64,000 nucleotides of DNA. It comes from Salmonella enterica subsp. enterica serovar Choleraesuis (GTDB lineage Bacteria > Pseudomonadota > Gammaproteobacteria > Enterobacterales > Enterobacteriaceae). This document shows, piece after piece, positions 31,513-39,620 of this stretch. Below the pieces are notes generated by a model that did no database searches, was not told the DNA's origin, and saw only the letters and a program-made list of their open reading frames with translations. The DNA is taken from assembly GCA_022846635.1 (NCBI GenBank), contig AP025685.1, positions 3,162,001 through 3,226,000 of the forward strand, given 5' to 3'. Every line of letters begins with the position of its first letter. Within the stretch, counting starts at the first letter, position 1. A program made the position numbers and the translations under genes.

Positions 31513-32088
31513 CCAACTGCTGGTTTTACCATCCGCCAGCTGCTTTAAAATCTCATACAGCCTTCGCCTGTCCCGACGCGTCAACTCCGTATCGTTCAAA
31601 GCCTGATATCCGTAACAAATAGCCCGCTGCTCCAGCGCCTGATAAGACAGCGATGGCCGAACCGGTGCGCCCCAGGCCGGAGTGAGCTGCTGCCAGACTA
31701 GCGCCAGAACCGAGAAAAACGCAAAAGCGGAAAGAAAGCCCTCGCTATAACGGCCCAGTAAATCGCTCCACTCCATAAATATAATAAAGGACGTCAGCCC
31801 CCAAAATAGCGACCAGAACTGTACCCTGCGTGGACGCTTTAGCTGGAAGAAACGTCTGATGGCTCCGCGCTGACGGGCAAGCCCCGCCATTGCTACCAGA
31901 GGAAATAGCCAAAAACCGCCACCGCCCAGAATAGCAAATGAGAGACAAAGCGTAGTGCCGATAGCCGTCAGCAGACACAGTAATGCCAGTGGGCCGCGTT
32001 CAAGGCGTGGGTTATCAGGCTCGGCAAACAGTGCGGGCAAAACGGCCGCCAGGCAAAATAGCGGCGTGGCCAGAATAAATAGAATCAT
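31498..32088 (-). CDS. Inner membrane protein of unknown function
   Basis: A 196-residue protein with about five hydrophobic segments (1-20, 33-48, 50-66, 88-105 and 116-133) and a charged C-terminal tail (NDTELTRRDRRRLYEILKQ). I do not recognise the family. The start at 32088 has an AGGGA site 5 nt upstream; the frame is open to 32157 but lacks a better start. It is convergent with hemB. Confidence 0.65.
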   Translation of the reverse strand: MILFILATPLFCLAAVLPALFAEPDNPRLERGPLALLCLLTAIGTTLCLSFAILGGGGFWLFPLVAMAGLARQRGAIRRFFQLKRPRRVQFWSLFWGLTSFIIFMEWSDLLGRYSEGFLSAFAFFSVLALVWQQLTPAWGAPVRPSLSYQALEQRAICYGYQALNDTELTRRDRRRLYEILKQLADGKTSSWETPR

Positions 32089-32428
32089 TAGCGTCCCTGC
32101 TTTTAATGATGACAAGGTAACCAGTAAAACCTGATGCCCTCTCGGAGTCGATGGCAAAAAAAGTGTTTAGTGGTTAATTTTCCCTCGATTTACGATCTAA
32201 GCCTAAAGCTCTGCCGCTTTATTTCAGCCTTCTCATCGAAGATGAGAACTACACTCACAGCCCTTAGCCCATTGGTTTAGGGCTGTTTTCATTGCTCAAA
32301 TATCATTCAAATAAATTGACTAAGTGTTGCAATTTTATCCGATTTCAAACCCAGGCTTCAGTGGCTATTATTTATCACATCAAGGCACAACGCCTTACTG
32401 AATAAACCTCTGGATAAGGAATACAACA

Positions 32429-32638
32429 ATGAAAACCATCAAAACTTTTGCAGCTATCGTTCTTGCTACCGCTTCATTTGCCAGCTTTGCCGGTCAGAGC
32501 ATCAGCGCTACCTCCACCACCCTGGACGGTGCAGAAGCTAAAATCGCAGCTCAGGCTAAAGCCGCAGATGCGAATTACAAAATTACTCAGGCTTACTACG
32601 GTAACCAGGTCCATATGACTGCTGAACTTATCAAATAA
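32429..32638 (+). CDS. Small secreted DUF1471 (BhsA/YdgH-type) protein
   Basis: A 69-residue protein with a cleavable signal peptide (about 1-21, ending SFAG) and a compact domain. The mature part begins QSISATSTTLDGAEAKIAAQAKA and holds YKITQAYYGNQVHMTAELIK, typical of the BhsA/McbA/YdgH family. These periplasmic proteins are linked to stress and biofilm, but the role here is unknown. A ribosome site AAGGA precedes the ATG, and a strong terminator follows, so it is a one-gene unit. Confidence 0.85.
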   Translation: MKTIKTFAAIVLATASFASFAGQSISATSTTLDGAEAKIAAQAKAADANYKITQAYYGNQVHMTAELIK

Positions 32639-32654
32639 GCCCCAAGCTAGTTCC

Positions 32655-32687
32655 ATAAAAAAAAGCGCCCCAAAGGCGCTTTTTTTA
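32655..32687. terminator. Terminator after the DUF1471 gene
   Basis: The stem AGCGCC/GGCGCT (32664-32680, 5-nt loop) is flanked by eight A and seven T, which extend the pairing and give U tracts in both directions. Confidence 0.9.
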
Positions 32688-32752
32688 TGGCTGTAACAGG
32701 CCTTACCTACCTGATATCGCTATATTTTCCCCTCGGTACAGGTATAACGAAG

Positions 32753-32896
32753 GTAGGTTTGCAGGTTTGCAGGTTTGTAGGTTTGTAGGTTTGTAGGTTT
32801 GTAGGTTTGTAGGTTTGTAGGTTTGTAGGTTTGTAGGTTTGTAGGTTTGTAGGTTTGTAGGTTTGTAGGTTTGTAGGTTTGTAGGTTTGTAGGTTT
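32753..32896. repeat. Tandem array of 18 units of the 8-mer GTAGGTTT
   Basis: The 144-bp block is 18 head-to-tail 8-bp units without a single insertion or deletion. Units 2 and 3 read GCAGGTTT; all others read GTAGGTTT. Flanking sequence is unique. An 8-bp unit shifts frame at each step, so the open frames across it (repeating TNLQTYKP on the minus strand) are by-products. It lies in a 752-bp spacer between the DUF1471 terminator and the second AraC gene. Confidence 0.97.
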
Positions 32897-32907
32897 GATT
32901 CGAGGGT

Positions 32908-32932
32908 GCGGTGGCCGTAAAACGACCACCGC
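32908..32932. other. Hairpin just right of the 8-bp array
   Basis: The arms GCGGTGG and CCACCGC pair, with a further inner CGT/ACG after one mismatch. It starts 11 bp after the last repeat and has no T run, so it is not a typical terminator. Confidence 0.5.
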
Positions 32933-33390
32933 CATGCTGAAGAAAAAAGCGGGCCAGAAAATGGAAACGGCCCAGTGAGCAAATGAAACGTTATATTATA
33001 TTTTATATAGCGATTATTTCATCGAAATCATCACTACGCAATCCCCATTTCGGAGTGAGCATGATTTCCCTCTCCTTTTGCTAACGATGCTGATAATCCC
33101 ACTGGGAAACCATCTCTTACACCTTCACCCTGCCGCTCTTATCTGCGATAAGAGCTACAAACTGCTAAAAAGAACCTGCCTGATTCCCCATTCTGGCCCG
33201 GTATATGCTCTTATTACTATTAATAATTCATCGGACAATTTTATCGTCGCTGGCAGGAATCAAAATGTTATTACCAGCTGTAATAACGCTTATAAAATAA
33301 AGTCAATATACAGCCCCGATAAAATCCCATTTAATGGCATTTAACGCCTCAGAGACCTGTAGTTATTGACCAGTTAAAGGGATGAAAATA
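32933..33390. other. AT-rich spacer upstream of the second AraC gene
   Basis: About 460 bp without a convincing gene. Around 32985-33015 it is very AT-rich (TTATATTATATTTTATATAG). An 88-codon frame at 33078-33344 has no good ribosome site and low-complexity content and is not called. Confidence 0.5.
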
Positions 33391-33831
33391 ATGCGCAACT
33401 CCATTTTCAGCGATAAAGTCATTGAGCAAACTATTGTCTGGATAAAAAGCAACATCCATGATGATTTAAAAATATCTAATGTCGCGAGTAAAACCGGTTA
33501 TTCAAAATGGCATCTGCAACGTATGTTTAAAGCCAAGACCGGAGAGTCTTTGGGTAATTACATTCGGATTGAGAAACTCTATCATGCAGCCAGGGATCTT
33601 AAGATAAACCAGAGCCAAATATTAACTGTCGCGGTAAATTATGGTTTTGACTCACACCAGACGTTTAGTCGTGCGTTCAAGAAAAATCTCCACTGCAAGC
33701 CATCCGAATGCCGCAGAAGAAACTCCTGTTCACTTAACAGCCTGACCGGACCGGCGCTATGTTCCGCCTGCCGGGTACTTTACCATCTCCCTTCTCTAAA
33801 TAGCTTTCACAGGCGAGAACATTCAAAATAG
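33391..33831 (+). CDS. Small AraC/XylS-type regulator with four conserved cysteines (copy 2)
   Basis: A 146-residue AraC-type DNA-binding protein that aligns without gaps for about 130 residues to the copy at 29941-30339. It shares GYSKWHLQRMF at 36-46, EKLYHAARDL and FDSHQTFSRAF. Cysteines 102, 107, 124 and 127 fall at the same numbers in both, with an extra C113 here. The start at 33391 is chosen because AAAGGG is 9 nt upstream and because it makes the two proteins collinear; an ATG at 33382 would abut that site. Its 3' end overlaps the convergent LysR gene by 25 bp. Codon use is AT-richer than in neighbouring core genes. Confidence 0.87.
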   Translation: MRNSIFSDKVIEQTIVWIKSNIHDDLKISNVASKTGYSKWHLQRMFKAKTGESLGNYIRIEKLYHAARDLKINQSQILTVAVNYGFDSHQTFSRAFKKNLHCKPSECRRRNSCSLNSLTGPALCSACRVLYHLPSLNSFHRREHSK

Positions 33832-34700
33832 TCACTAACTAAAGATAACCAGTTATTTTCCTCACGGGACAATGTTTTGTTTTTCCTGGTAATAATGCCA
33901 ACGGAAAAAGCACAGTGACTGCCACTGGTAAATTTTCTGAACCTCAGCGCATTCTCGCTTATCCGCTGGCACAGTAATTCAGGCAATAAAGCCACGCGCG
34001 AGCTATTGCTTATGAGTGAAAAAGCCACATCAAGGCTATCAATCACCACCTCGGGCTCGAAAGTTTTCCCTTGCTTCTTAAACAGACTACTGATGAGCTC
34101 AGATAACTTATAACTTTCTGAAAAAGATACAATTCTTGCATTACACAGATCGTTGATACTAAGGTTTTCTTTACTCATTAAAGGGTTGTTCTTATCTGCA
34201 ACAAGTAATAGCTCATCGTCATAAATTTTAGTTACATTAAACTTCATATCTGAAACCGGAAGAATAACGGCAGCAACGTTTAATTTATCATGTGCCACCA
34301 TAGACTCCAGAGAGTGCGAGCCGGCCTCAATATGGCGTAATGCAACATTGGGATAGACCTCTTTAAATTTCTCCATTGGTTCAATAAACGCATCTATGCA
34401 GGGAGATGGAATACCTATCACGATATTTCCTGATGGTTTATTGTTGAGGTCACAAAGCTTATTTTTCAACGTACTTATTTCATTTAATATACTGAGAGCA
34501 TGGTGATAGAGAATTTTACCGGACTCTGTAGGATAAACACCCTTTCTGGTTCTGATAAGTAGTAAATAACCTAACTCTTCCTCAAGATTTTTAATGGCTT
34601 TACTTATAGCAGGTTGAGTCACAAACAATGACTCCGCGGCTTTATTGATACTTTGTCTTTTGATGACCTCAACAAAAAACTTTAACGCTCTGACATTCAT
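33807..34700 (-). CDS. LysR-family transcriptional regulator
   Basis: A 297-residue LysR regulator. The winged helix-turn-helix fills residues 1-60 (SINKAAESLFVTQPAISKAIKNLE), followed by the linker helix and a two-lobed effector domain. The start at 34700 (MNVRALKFF) is preferred over an ATG 9 bp upstream because family proteins begin there and TGAGG lies just ahead. No divergent target gene is adjacent; the upstream 435 bp are empty. The DNA is notably AT-rich, consistent with acquired DNA. The effector is unknown. Confidence 0.9.
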   Translation of the reverse strand: MNVRALKFFVEVIKRQSINKAAESLFVTQPAISKAIKNLEEELGYLLLIRTRKGVYPTESGKILYHHALSILNEISTLKNKLCDLNNKPSGNIVIGIPSPCIDAFIEPMEKFKEVYPNVALRHIEAGSHSLESMVAHDKLNVAAVILPVSDMKFNVTKIYDDELLLVADKNNPLMSKENLSINDLCNARIVSFSESYKLSELISSLFKKQGKTFEPEVVIDSLDVAFSLISNSSRVALLPELLCQRISENALRFRKFTSGSHCAFSVGIITRKNKTLSREENNWLSLVSDYFECSRL

Positions 34701-35135
34701 AAACCTCATCCTAAGATTTAATTTTAATTATCATCCAGCAATACTATGAAATATATGGCGCATAGTGGAGTGATGAATCTATCACAAACAATATCAAATA
34801 CAACAAAAAGGAAAGCAAATAACAATCAATAAAACAAATATGCTTATCAGAAATATTAATGAGCATACATAATTACAAAGAGACTCTCCAATCAATACCG
34901 AACTTGCTATTAGTTTCACTTCATTCACGCAATGAGTCGATGATATATCCTCCGCGACTTACCGCGCTTGAAAAGCAAAACAGCACTAATGCCGTTATCA
35001 AATAAAGACATTTTCTCATTCAGAGAATATTCGGCGCTGTCGTGACGACTCAAGCCCCATAACCATACATATAAAATGGTTTATGTTGTTAATTGGAGAT
35101 CTAACAAGGCGACGTATTTCGCCGCCAGTTACAGA
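34701..35135. other. AT-rich gene-free spacer upstream of the LysR gene
   Basis: This 435-bp stretch is very AT-rich with many short A and T runs. I see no open frame with a ribosome site, no repeat and no tRNA. It should contain the LysR promoter. Confidence 0.5.
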
Positions 35136-35552
35136 TTATAAATTTTTGGTCAAATAGTGGCGTTGCATACCATCGCCGGGGAAATTATCGAGCGACATTT
35201 TCAGTTCATAACCTTGTTTTTGATAGAAAACAGGAGCCTGGAAACTAAAGGTATCCACCTGAGCATAGCGGCATCCAGCGGCCCGCGCTTCATTCTCAGC
35301 CCTGGCTATCAGCTCTCTCCCCAGTCCAGAGCCTCGCCGGGATTCACTTACCCAAAAATAACTGATATCCAGCCAGTTACCTTTACAGTTAGCAATAATG
35401 CCGCCAATCAGCCCCCCGGAGTCATCATGTGCCATCACGCTTAATGGTGACATGAACAAATGGCCGATGTGAGTCATGTTATAGGTTTTCAACCCGGAGA
35501 ACAGCGCTTCCCTATCGGCTTCGTTGATCTCATGGCTAACGGTAATTTTCAT
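35136..35552 (-). CDS. GNAT family N-acetyltransferase
   Basis: A 138-residue single-domain acetyltransferase. The acetyl-CoA pyrophosphate loop reads [14 protein letters not shown] (about 67-80), preceded by the strand WLDISYFWV and followed by [21 protein letters not shown], the motif B region. The substrate is unknown. It is divergent from ssuA, with a 195-bp spacer. Confidence 0.88.
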   Translation of the reverse strand: MKITVSHEINEADREALFSGLKTYNMTHIGHLFMSPLSVMAHDDSGGLIGGIIANCKGNWLDISYFWVSESRRGSGLGRELIARAENEARAAGCRYAQVDTFSFQAPVFYQKQGYELKMSLDNFPGDGMQRHYLTKNL

Positions 35553-35747
35553 TCAGACTCCTTATTGTGGCGGCTAAGTATCCAGATTTACCGTGCAGTC
35601 GGCCAAATTACCAGACTTAAGCAGAGAAAAATTCAGCGCCAGACTCCTCCCTTCGTCAAAGGTATATATCTAAGGACAAACGGTTATTTATCTCTCCCCT
35701 CATTGATTTGATAGCCTGGAATAACTAACGACAGGAGAGAGAAAATC

Positions 35748-36686
35748 ATGTTTCGAAAAACGCGTATTGCCCTTGCCGCCTTGCTAATTGGCACCATGGT
35801 GTCCCCACTTTGGGCCGCTGAGGCGACAACCGTTAATATCGGCTATCAGAAGGCAAATATTTTTGCGCTGCTGAAATCCCGCGCCACCCTGGATGAACGT
35901 TTTAAACAGCAGGGAGTAACCGTGAAGTGGGTAGAATTTCCGGCCGGGCCACAAATGCTGGAGGGTTTAAATGTCGGCAGTATCGATCTGGCGGCAACCG
36001 GCGATGCGCCTCCGGTATTTGCACAGGCAGCCCAGGCAGATCTGGTCTATCTGGCGCACTCGCCTGCTAATCCTCAGAGCGAAGCTATCGTGGTACATGC
36101 CGATTCGCCAATTAAATCGGTCGCCGATTTAAAAGGTAAGCGTGTCGCCTTAAACAAAGGCTCAGACGTTAACTACCTGCTGGTTGCCGCTCTGGAAAAA
36201 GCCGGTCTGAGTTATAAAGACATTACACCGGTATACCTTCCTCCGGCCGATGCCCGCGCGGCTTTTCAGAGTAAATCGGTGGATGCGTGGGTTATCTGGG
36301 ATCCGTTCCTGGCCGAAGTAGAAACCAACGCCCAGGCCCGGCAGGTCGCTAATGCCGAAGGGCTGGTGCCACACTACTCCTTCTTCCTGGCAAGCCGTAA
36401 ATTTGCCGATGGCTCGCCTAAGCTTGCCAAAGAAGTGGTGGAGGAACTGCAAACCCTCAGCCAATGGGCCAACGGCCATCAAAACGATGCGGCGGCTATT
36501 TTGGCAAAATCTACCGGCCTCGATGAAGCTATCTGGCGCAAAGCCATCGCCCGCATTCCTTATGGCGCAGAACCAATGACCCCGGCAATTTTCAAAGAAC
36601 AGCAAAAGCTAGCCGATAGCTTTACCCGCATTGGATTACTGCCGGTAAGTATTGACGTTAGCAAAGCCAGCTGGCAGCAGAAATAG
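35748..36686 (+). CDS. ssuA: Aliphatic sulfonate-binding periplasmic protein SsuA
   Basis: A 312-residue solute-binding protein with a signal peptide (about 1-23, ending LWAA). The core matches SsuA: IGYQKANIF, WVEFPAGPQMLEGLNVGSIDLAATGD, PPVFAQAAQADLVY and PADARAAFQSKSVDAWVIWDP. It binds alkanesulfonates for the SsuBC transporter. Here it stands alone on the plus strand and is convergent with ssuCB, unlike the E. coli ssuEADCB order. An AGGAGAGAG ribosome site precedes the ATG. Confidence 0.85.
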   Translation: MFRKTRIALAALLIGTMVSPLWAAEATTVNIGYQKANIFALLKSRATLDERFKQQGVTVKWVEFPAGPQMLEGLNVGSIDLAATGDAPPVFAQAAQADLVYLAHSPANPQSEAIVVHADSPIKSVADLKGKRVALNKGSDVNYLLVAALEKAGLSYKDITPVYLPPADARAAFQSKSVDAWVIWDPFLAEVETNAQARQVANAEGLVPHYSFFLASRKFADGSPKLAKEVVEELQTLSQWANGHQNDAAAILAKSTGLDEAIWRKAIARIPYGAEPMTPAIFKEQQKLADSFTRIGLLPVSIDVSKASWQQK

Positions 36687-36702
36687 TAACAACACTGGAC
36701 TG

Positions 36703-36733
36703 AGCCGCTGGCGGTTACTTATAGTGAGCGGCT
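36703..36733 (+). terminator. Hairpin after ssuA
   Basis: The arms AGCCGCT and AGCGGCT (7 bp, 17-nt loop) lie 17 bp after the ssuA stop. The T run is poor, so this is a tentative call. Confidence 0.35.
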
Positions 36734-36777
36734 AAATTCCCTGAAAAAACTTCGCTATATATAGCCAGAGCCACAAT

Positions 36778-36812
36778 AAAAAAACGCAGTCATACCAGCT
36801 GGTACGACTGCG
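36778..36812 (-). terminator. ssuB terminator
   Basis: A 28-bp near-perfect palindrome (36785-36812, one mismatched pair, centred on AGCT) is followed on the minus strand by seven T. It ends the ssuCB transcript between the convergent ssuA and ssuB genes. Confidence 0.85.
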
Positions 36813-36885
36813 AATGAGGAAAGCCAGACCTCTCGATTACCGCAAAACACTCCGTAATTACACCATCACGCCACAGTTAAAAAGG

Positions 36886-37671
36886 TTATCTCCCGCCAAC
36901 GCGCAGTACCGGAACCTCGTCCTCAATACCCGCGCTTTCTCCCATAATTGCCGCCAGTAACTCGTCCTCTATGCGAGCCATCTCCGCTGCGGCCAGACGG
37001 CGCGGACGCGCCAGATCCACCGCGAGATCCAGCCCCACCCGCCCCTTATCAATCAGCAGTACCCGGTCGGCCATAAAGACCGCTTCATGTACGTCATGAG
37101 TCACCAGCACCACGGTAAATTGATGGCGTTGCCACAACTTAGTGAGCAGTTGCTGCATCTCCAGGCGAGTCAGCGCATCCAGCGCCCCCAGCGGTTCGTC
37201 CAGTAGCAATACCTGCGGGCGATGAATTAAAGCCCGCGCCAGGGCGACCCGCTGGCGCTGTCCGCCCGATAATGCCGAAGGCCACTCACCGGCCCTGTCG
37301 GCCAGACCTACGGCATCAAGCACTTCCATCGCTTCATCGCGCCATTGCCCGCGCAGCCCCAGCCCCACATTATCCAGCACCGTTTTCCAGGGCAGTAATC
37401 TCGAGTCCTGGAACATCATGCGAATATCTTGGGCGGCACTCACCAGCGGCCGCTGCCCGGCCGAGATCTCACCCTGGCTTGCCTGCTCCAGGCCCGCCAG
37501 CAGACGCAGTAATGTACTTTTACCGCAACCGCTGCGCCCCACCACCGCCACAAACTGCCCGGCCTCCAGGGTAAGATTCAGGCTATCGATAACGGTACGC
37601 CCGGCAAAACTTTTGCTCACTCCGCGTAGCTCTATAGGCAGCCCGCGTTTAATCAAAGAGACCGTATTCAT
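36886..37671 (-). CDS. ssuB: Aliphatic sulfonate ABC transporter ATPase SsuB
   Basis: A 261-residue ABC ATPase close to E. coli SsuB. It has Walker [10 protein letters not shown], the Q loop [12 protein letters not shown], the signature [19 protein letters not shown], Walker B LLLDEP and the H loop VTHD. The ATG at 37671 ([10 protein letters not shown]) overlaps the ssuC stop as TAATG and matches the family start; an upstream in-frame ATG would lie inside ssuC. Confidence 0.94.
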   Translation of the reverse strand: MNTVSLIKRGLPIELRGVSKSFAGRTVIDSLNLTLEAGQFVAVVGRSGCGKSTLLRLLAGLEQASQGEISAGQRPLVSAAQDIRMMFQDSRLLPWKTVLDNVGLGLRGQWRDEAMEVLDAVGLADRAGEWPSALSGGQRQRVALARALIHRPQVLLLDEPLGALDALTRLEMQQLLTKLWQRHQFTVVLVTHDVHEAVFMADRVLLIDKGRVGLDLAVDLARPRRLAAAEMARIEDELLAAIMGESAGIEDEVPVLRVGGR

Positions 37672-38450
37672 TAGCGTGCTTCTCCCCGTTGCCAGCGCAG
37701 CAGCCACAGTTCCAGTAATTTAGCCAGCGAATCGGCTAGTTTGCCCAGCAGGGCATATAGCACGATAGCCAGCACCACAATGTCTGTTTGTAAAAACTCA
37801 CGCGCATTCATCGCCAGATAACCGATACCGGCGTTAGCGGCGATAGTTTCCGCCACAATCAATGTCAGCCACATCAGGCCTAGCGCAAAACGTACGCCAA
37901 CCAGAATCGATGGCATCGCGCCGGGTAACACAACCTGCCAGAACAGACGCATGCCGCGTACATCATAGTTACGCGCCATCTCAATCAGCCCGCGATCGAG
38001 CTGACGGATACCGTGAAATGTATTTAGATAGATGGGAAAAAACGTACCCAGCGCCACCAGAAATATCCGCGCCCGTTCATCAATGCCGAACCACAAAATC
38101 ACCAGCGGAATCAGCGCCAGATGCGGCACGTTACGCAGCATCTGCATTGTGCTATCAAGCAGAATTGCCGCCGTTTTCGAAAGCCCGGTCATCAGCCCCA
38201 GCCCAAGGCCCAGCGCGCCGCCAATGGCAAAACCCACCAGAGCACGCCAGGTACTAATAGCCAGATGCTCCGCCAGCTGGCCGTTTAAAATAAGCCGCCA
38301 CCCCGCCTCCACGACGCCGGCAGGGGAAGGCAGCACGCGAACAGAAATCCAGCCGAGGCTGGCGGCAACCTGCCAGACCACCACCAGTACCGCGGGTAGC
38401 AGCCAGGGGAGTATCAGCGCCCCGGCTCGTTCCAGCGCTCGCCCCGTCAT
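37671..38450 (-). CDS. ssuC: Aliphatic sulfonate ABC transporter permease SsuC
   Basis: A 259-residue permease with about six membrane segments and the coupling-helix EAA motif near [18 protein letters not shown]. It is close to E. coli SsuC ([21 protein letters not shown]). It is coupled to ssuB by a one-base stop/start overlap. Its own start lies in an ATGA overlap with a 32-codon ORF immediately upstream. No ssuD or ssuE gene is present. Confidence 0.94.
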   Translation of the reverse strand: MTGRALERAGALILPWLLPAVLVVVWQVAASLGWISVRVLPSPAGVVEAGWRLILNGQLAEHLAISTWRALVGFAIGGALGLGLGLMTGLSKTAAILLDSTMQMLRNVPHLALIPLVILWFGIDERARIFLVALGTFFPIYLNTFHGIRQLDRGLIEMARNYDVRGMRLFWQVVLPGAMPSILVGVRFALGLMWLTLIVAETIAANAGIGYLAMNAREFLQTDIVVLAIVLYALLGKLADSLAKLLELWLLRWQRGEAR

Positions 38451-38545
38451 AACCCTCTCCCGGTCAGCCGCAACAGTAGTTTATTGAGAGATAACCCCAC
38501 GGAGGCAACCGCCGCAGGGCTATCAATAATTAAAAAAATGCGCAT
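38447..38545 (-). CDS. 32-codon ORF coupled to ssuC (possible ssuE remnant or leader)
   Basis: On the minus strand ATG at 38545 follows a GAGAGAGGCG ribosome site, and the frame ends in a TGA that overlaps the ssuC ATG as ATGA. The peptide begins MRIFLIIDSPAAVAS and ends LLRLTGRGL. Its first residues recall the SsuE start MRVITLAGSP, which heads the ssu operon in E. coli. It could be a shrunken ssuE or a translated leader. It contains no Cys or Met beyond the start, so a sulfur attenuator is unlikely. Confidence 0.5.
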   Translation of the reverse strand: MRIFLIIDSPAAVASVGLSLNKLLLRLTGRGL

Positions 38546-38929
38546 CGCCTCTCTCCCGCAAAACCGCAGCCAGTCGCTGCGAAGTAACACCACAGCGGCA
38601 TCAGATTGAATTAGGTATTCGCGGCAGGCCGCCCTAAATCACATCGGCAGCTCAGTCGTTATTATTCAAGATGGCCGATAAAAAAGCTGCCGCTGTAAAA
38701 AAGCTAATACATCTGGCGGCTAATAATTAAATTCATTTTTTGCATAAAATATTCTTTCGCTTAAATAGCTTCTGGTTCTAACTAATAATAAAAATCATTA
38801 CCTGAAGATTAGTTTCGTTATACCCAGGAAATTAGGGTTAATGACTCGGCGAAAAAATGTGGCGACCGGGAGGGAGGAAAGAGAACATTGAGTCGATAGT
38901 GCCGCCGCAAAGAGCGGCGGCCTGAGGGA
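38546..38929. other. Upstream region of ssuCB
   Basis: About 380 bp AT-rich DNA expected to hold the ssuCB promoter and CysB/Cbl sites, which I cannot place by eye. A GC-rich hairpin (GCCGCCGC/GCGGCGGC, 38901-38921) at the right end lies just after the GNAT gene stop and may be its terminator. Confidence 0.45.
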
Positions 38930-39376
38930 TTATTTAGTCATTTTGACGTAAGAATAGAAAGCCTCATCACGTACATAACCCTGGCTTTCATACAGCGCCT
39001 GGGCTTTGGTATTGTCAGTGGCGGTGCTGAGCATCACAAACCCGGACTGTGTCTCTTTGGCAAGCTCATCCGCACGGGCCAGCAGGCGCTGAGCCACCCC
39101 CTGCTTACGGGCTTCAGGCACTACAAACAGATCGTACAGCAACCAGATACGCTTCATTTCCAGCGAACAAAAAAGCGGATAGAGCTGGGCAAACCCCAAT
39201 ACCTTGCCAGAGTCATCCTGCACATAATAAACGGTCGATTCCTTTAAGGTTATCCTGTTACGCAGAAACTCTTCAGCGGCCTGGGGAGCAATATCCACCT
39301 GATAAAACTCACGATAAGCTAAATAAAGAGGGAGGATTTTACTGACATCCTGCGGCTGAGCTTGAAAAATATTCAT
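38930..39376 (-). CDS. GNAT family N-acetyltransferase
   Basis: A 148-residue acetyltransferase of the GNAT fold. The strand IWLLYDLFVVPEARKQGVAQRLL (about 77-99) carries the acetyl-CoA loop RKQGVA, and LSTATDNTKAQALYESQGYVRD is the typical motif B. The target is unknown. It sits between ssuCB and tauABCD and runs opposite to tauA. Confidence 0.9.
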   Translation of the reverse strand: MNIFQAQPQDVSKILPLYLAYREFYQVDIAPQAAEEFLRNRITLKESTVYYVQDDSGKVLGFAQLYPLFCSLEMKRIWLLYDLFVVPEARKQGVAQRLLARADELAKETQSGFVMLSTATDNTKAQALYESQGYVRDEAFYSYVKMTK

Positions 39377-39452
39377 AATAAGTATCCTTAAATTAATCCG
39401 GGTTAATAATAGCGCCCGCGCTAAATATCCGAAAGTAACAATATATGCTAAT

Positions 39453-39467
39453 AAGTAATTATTACTT
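39453..39467 (+). promoter_or_regulatory. Small palindrome upstream of tauA
   Basis: AAGTAA-TTA-TTACTT is a 15-bp palindrome in the AT-rich 244-bp region before tauA, where CysB/Cbl-controlled elements would be expected. The link to those regulators is an inference. Confidence 0.3.
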
Positions 39468-39620
39468 TATGTCCTTCACACGTTGTAGCGCTATTTACCT
39501 CAGTCAACGTTCTATTCCCAATATTAATTCCAAAAAGAGATAACGAATAATTTTTTATTCCTTTGTGGGCATTCAAAGCCCTGAAATACTGCCGCCATAC
39601 CCCCTAATGGAGAGAAAATC

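Noticed and set aside
32753..32896. Possible CRISPR array
   Set aside because: Units are only 8 bp, directly adjacent with no spacers, and no cas genes are near.
32707..32982. Open frames across the repeat array encoding TNLQTYKP repeats
   Set aside because: They arise from any 8-bp repeat (three units make 24 bp in frame) and have no ribosome site or family.
33078..33344. 88-codon plus-strand open frame between the repeat array and the second AraC gene
   Set aside because: No ribosome site, mixed low-complexity composition, no family resemblance and a typical AT-rich intergenic setting.
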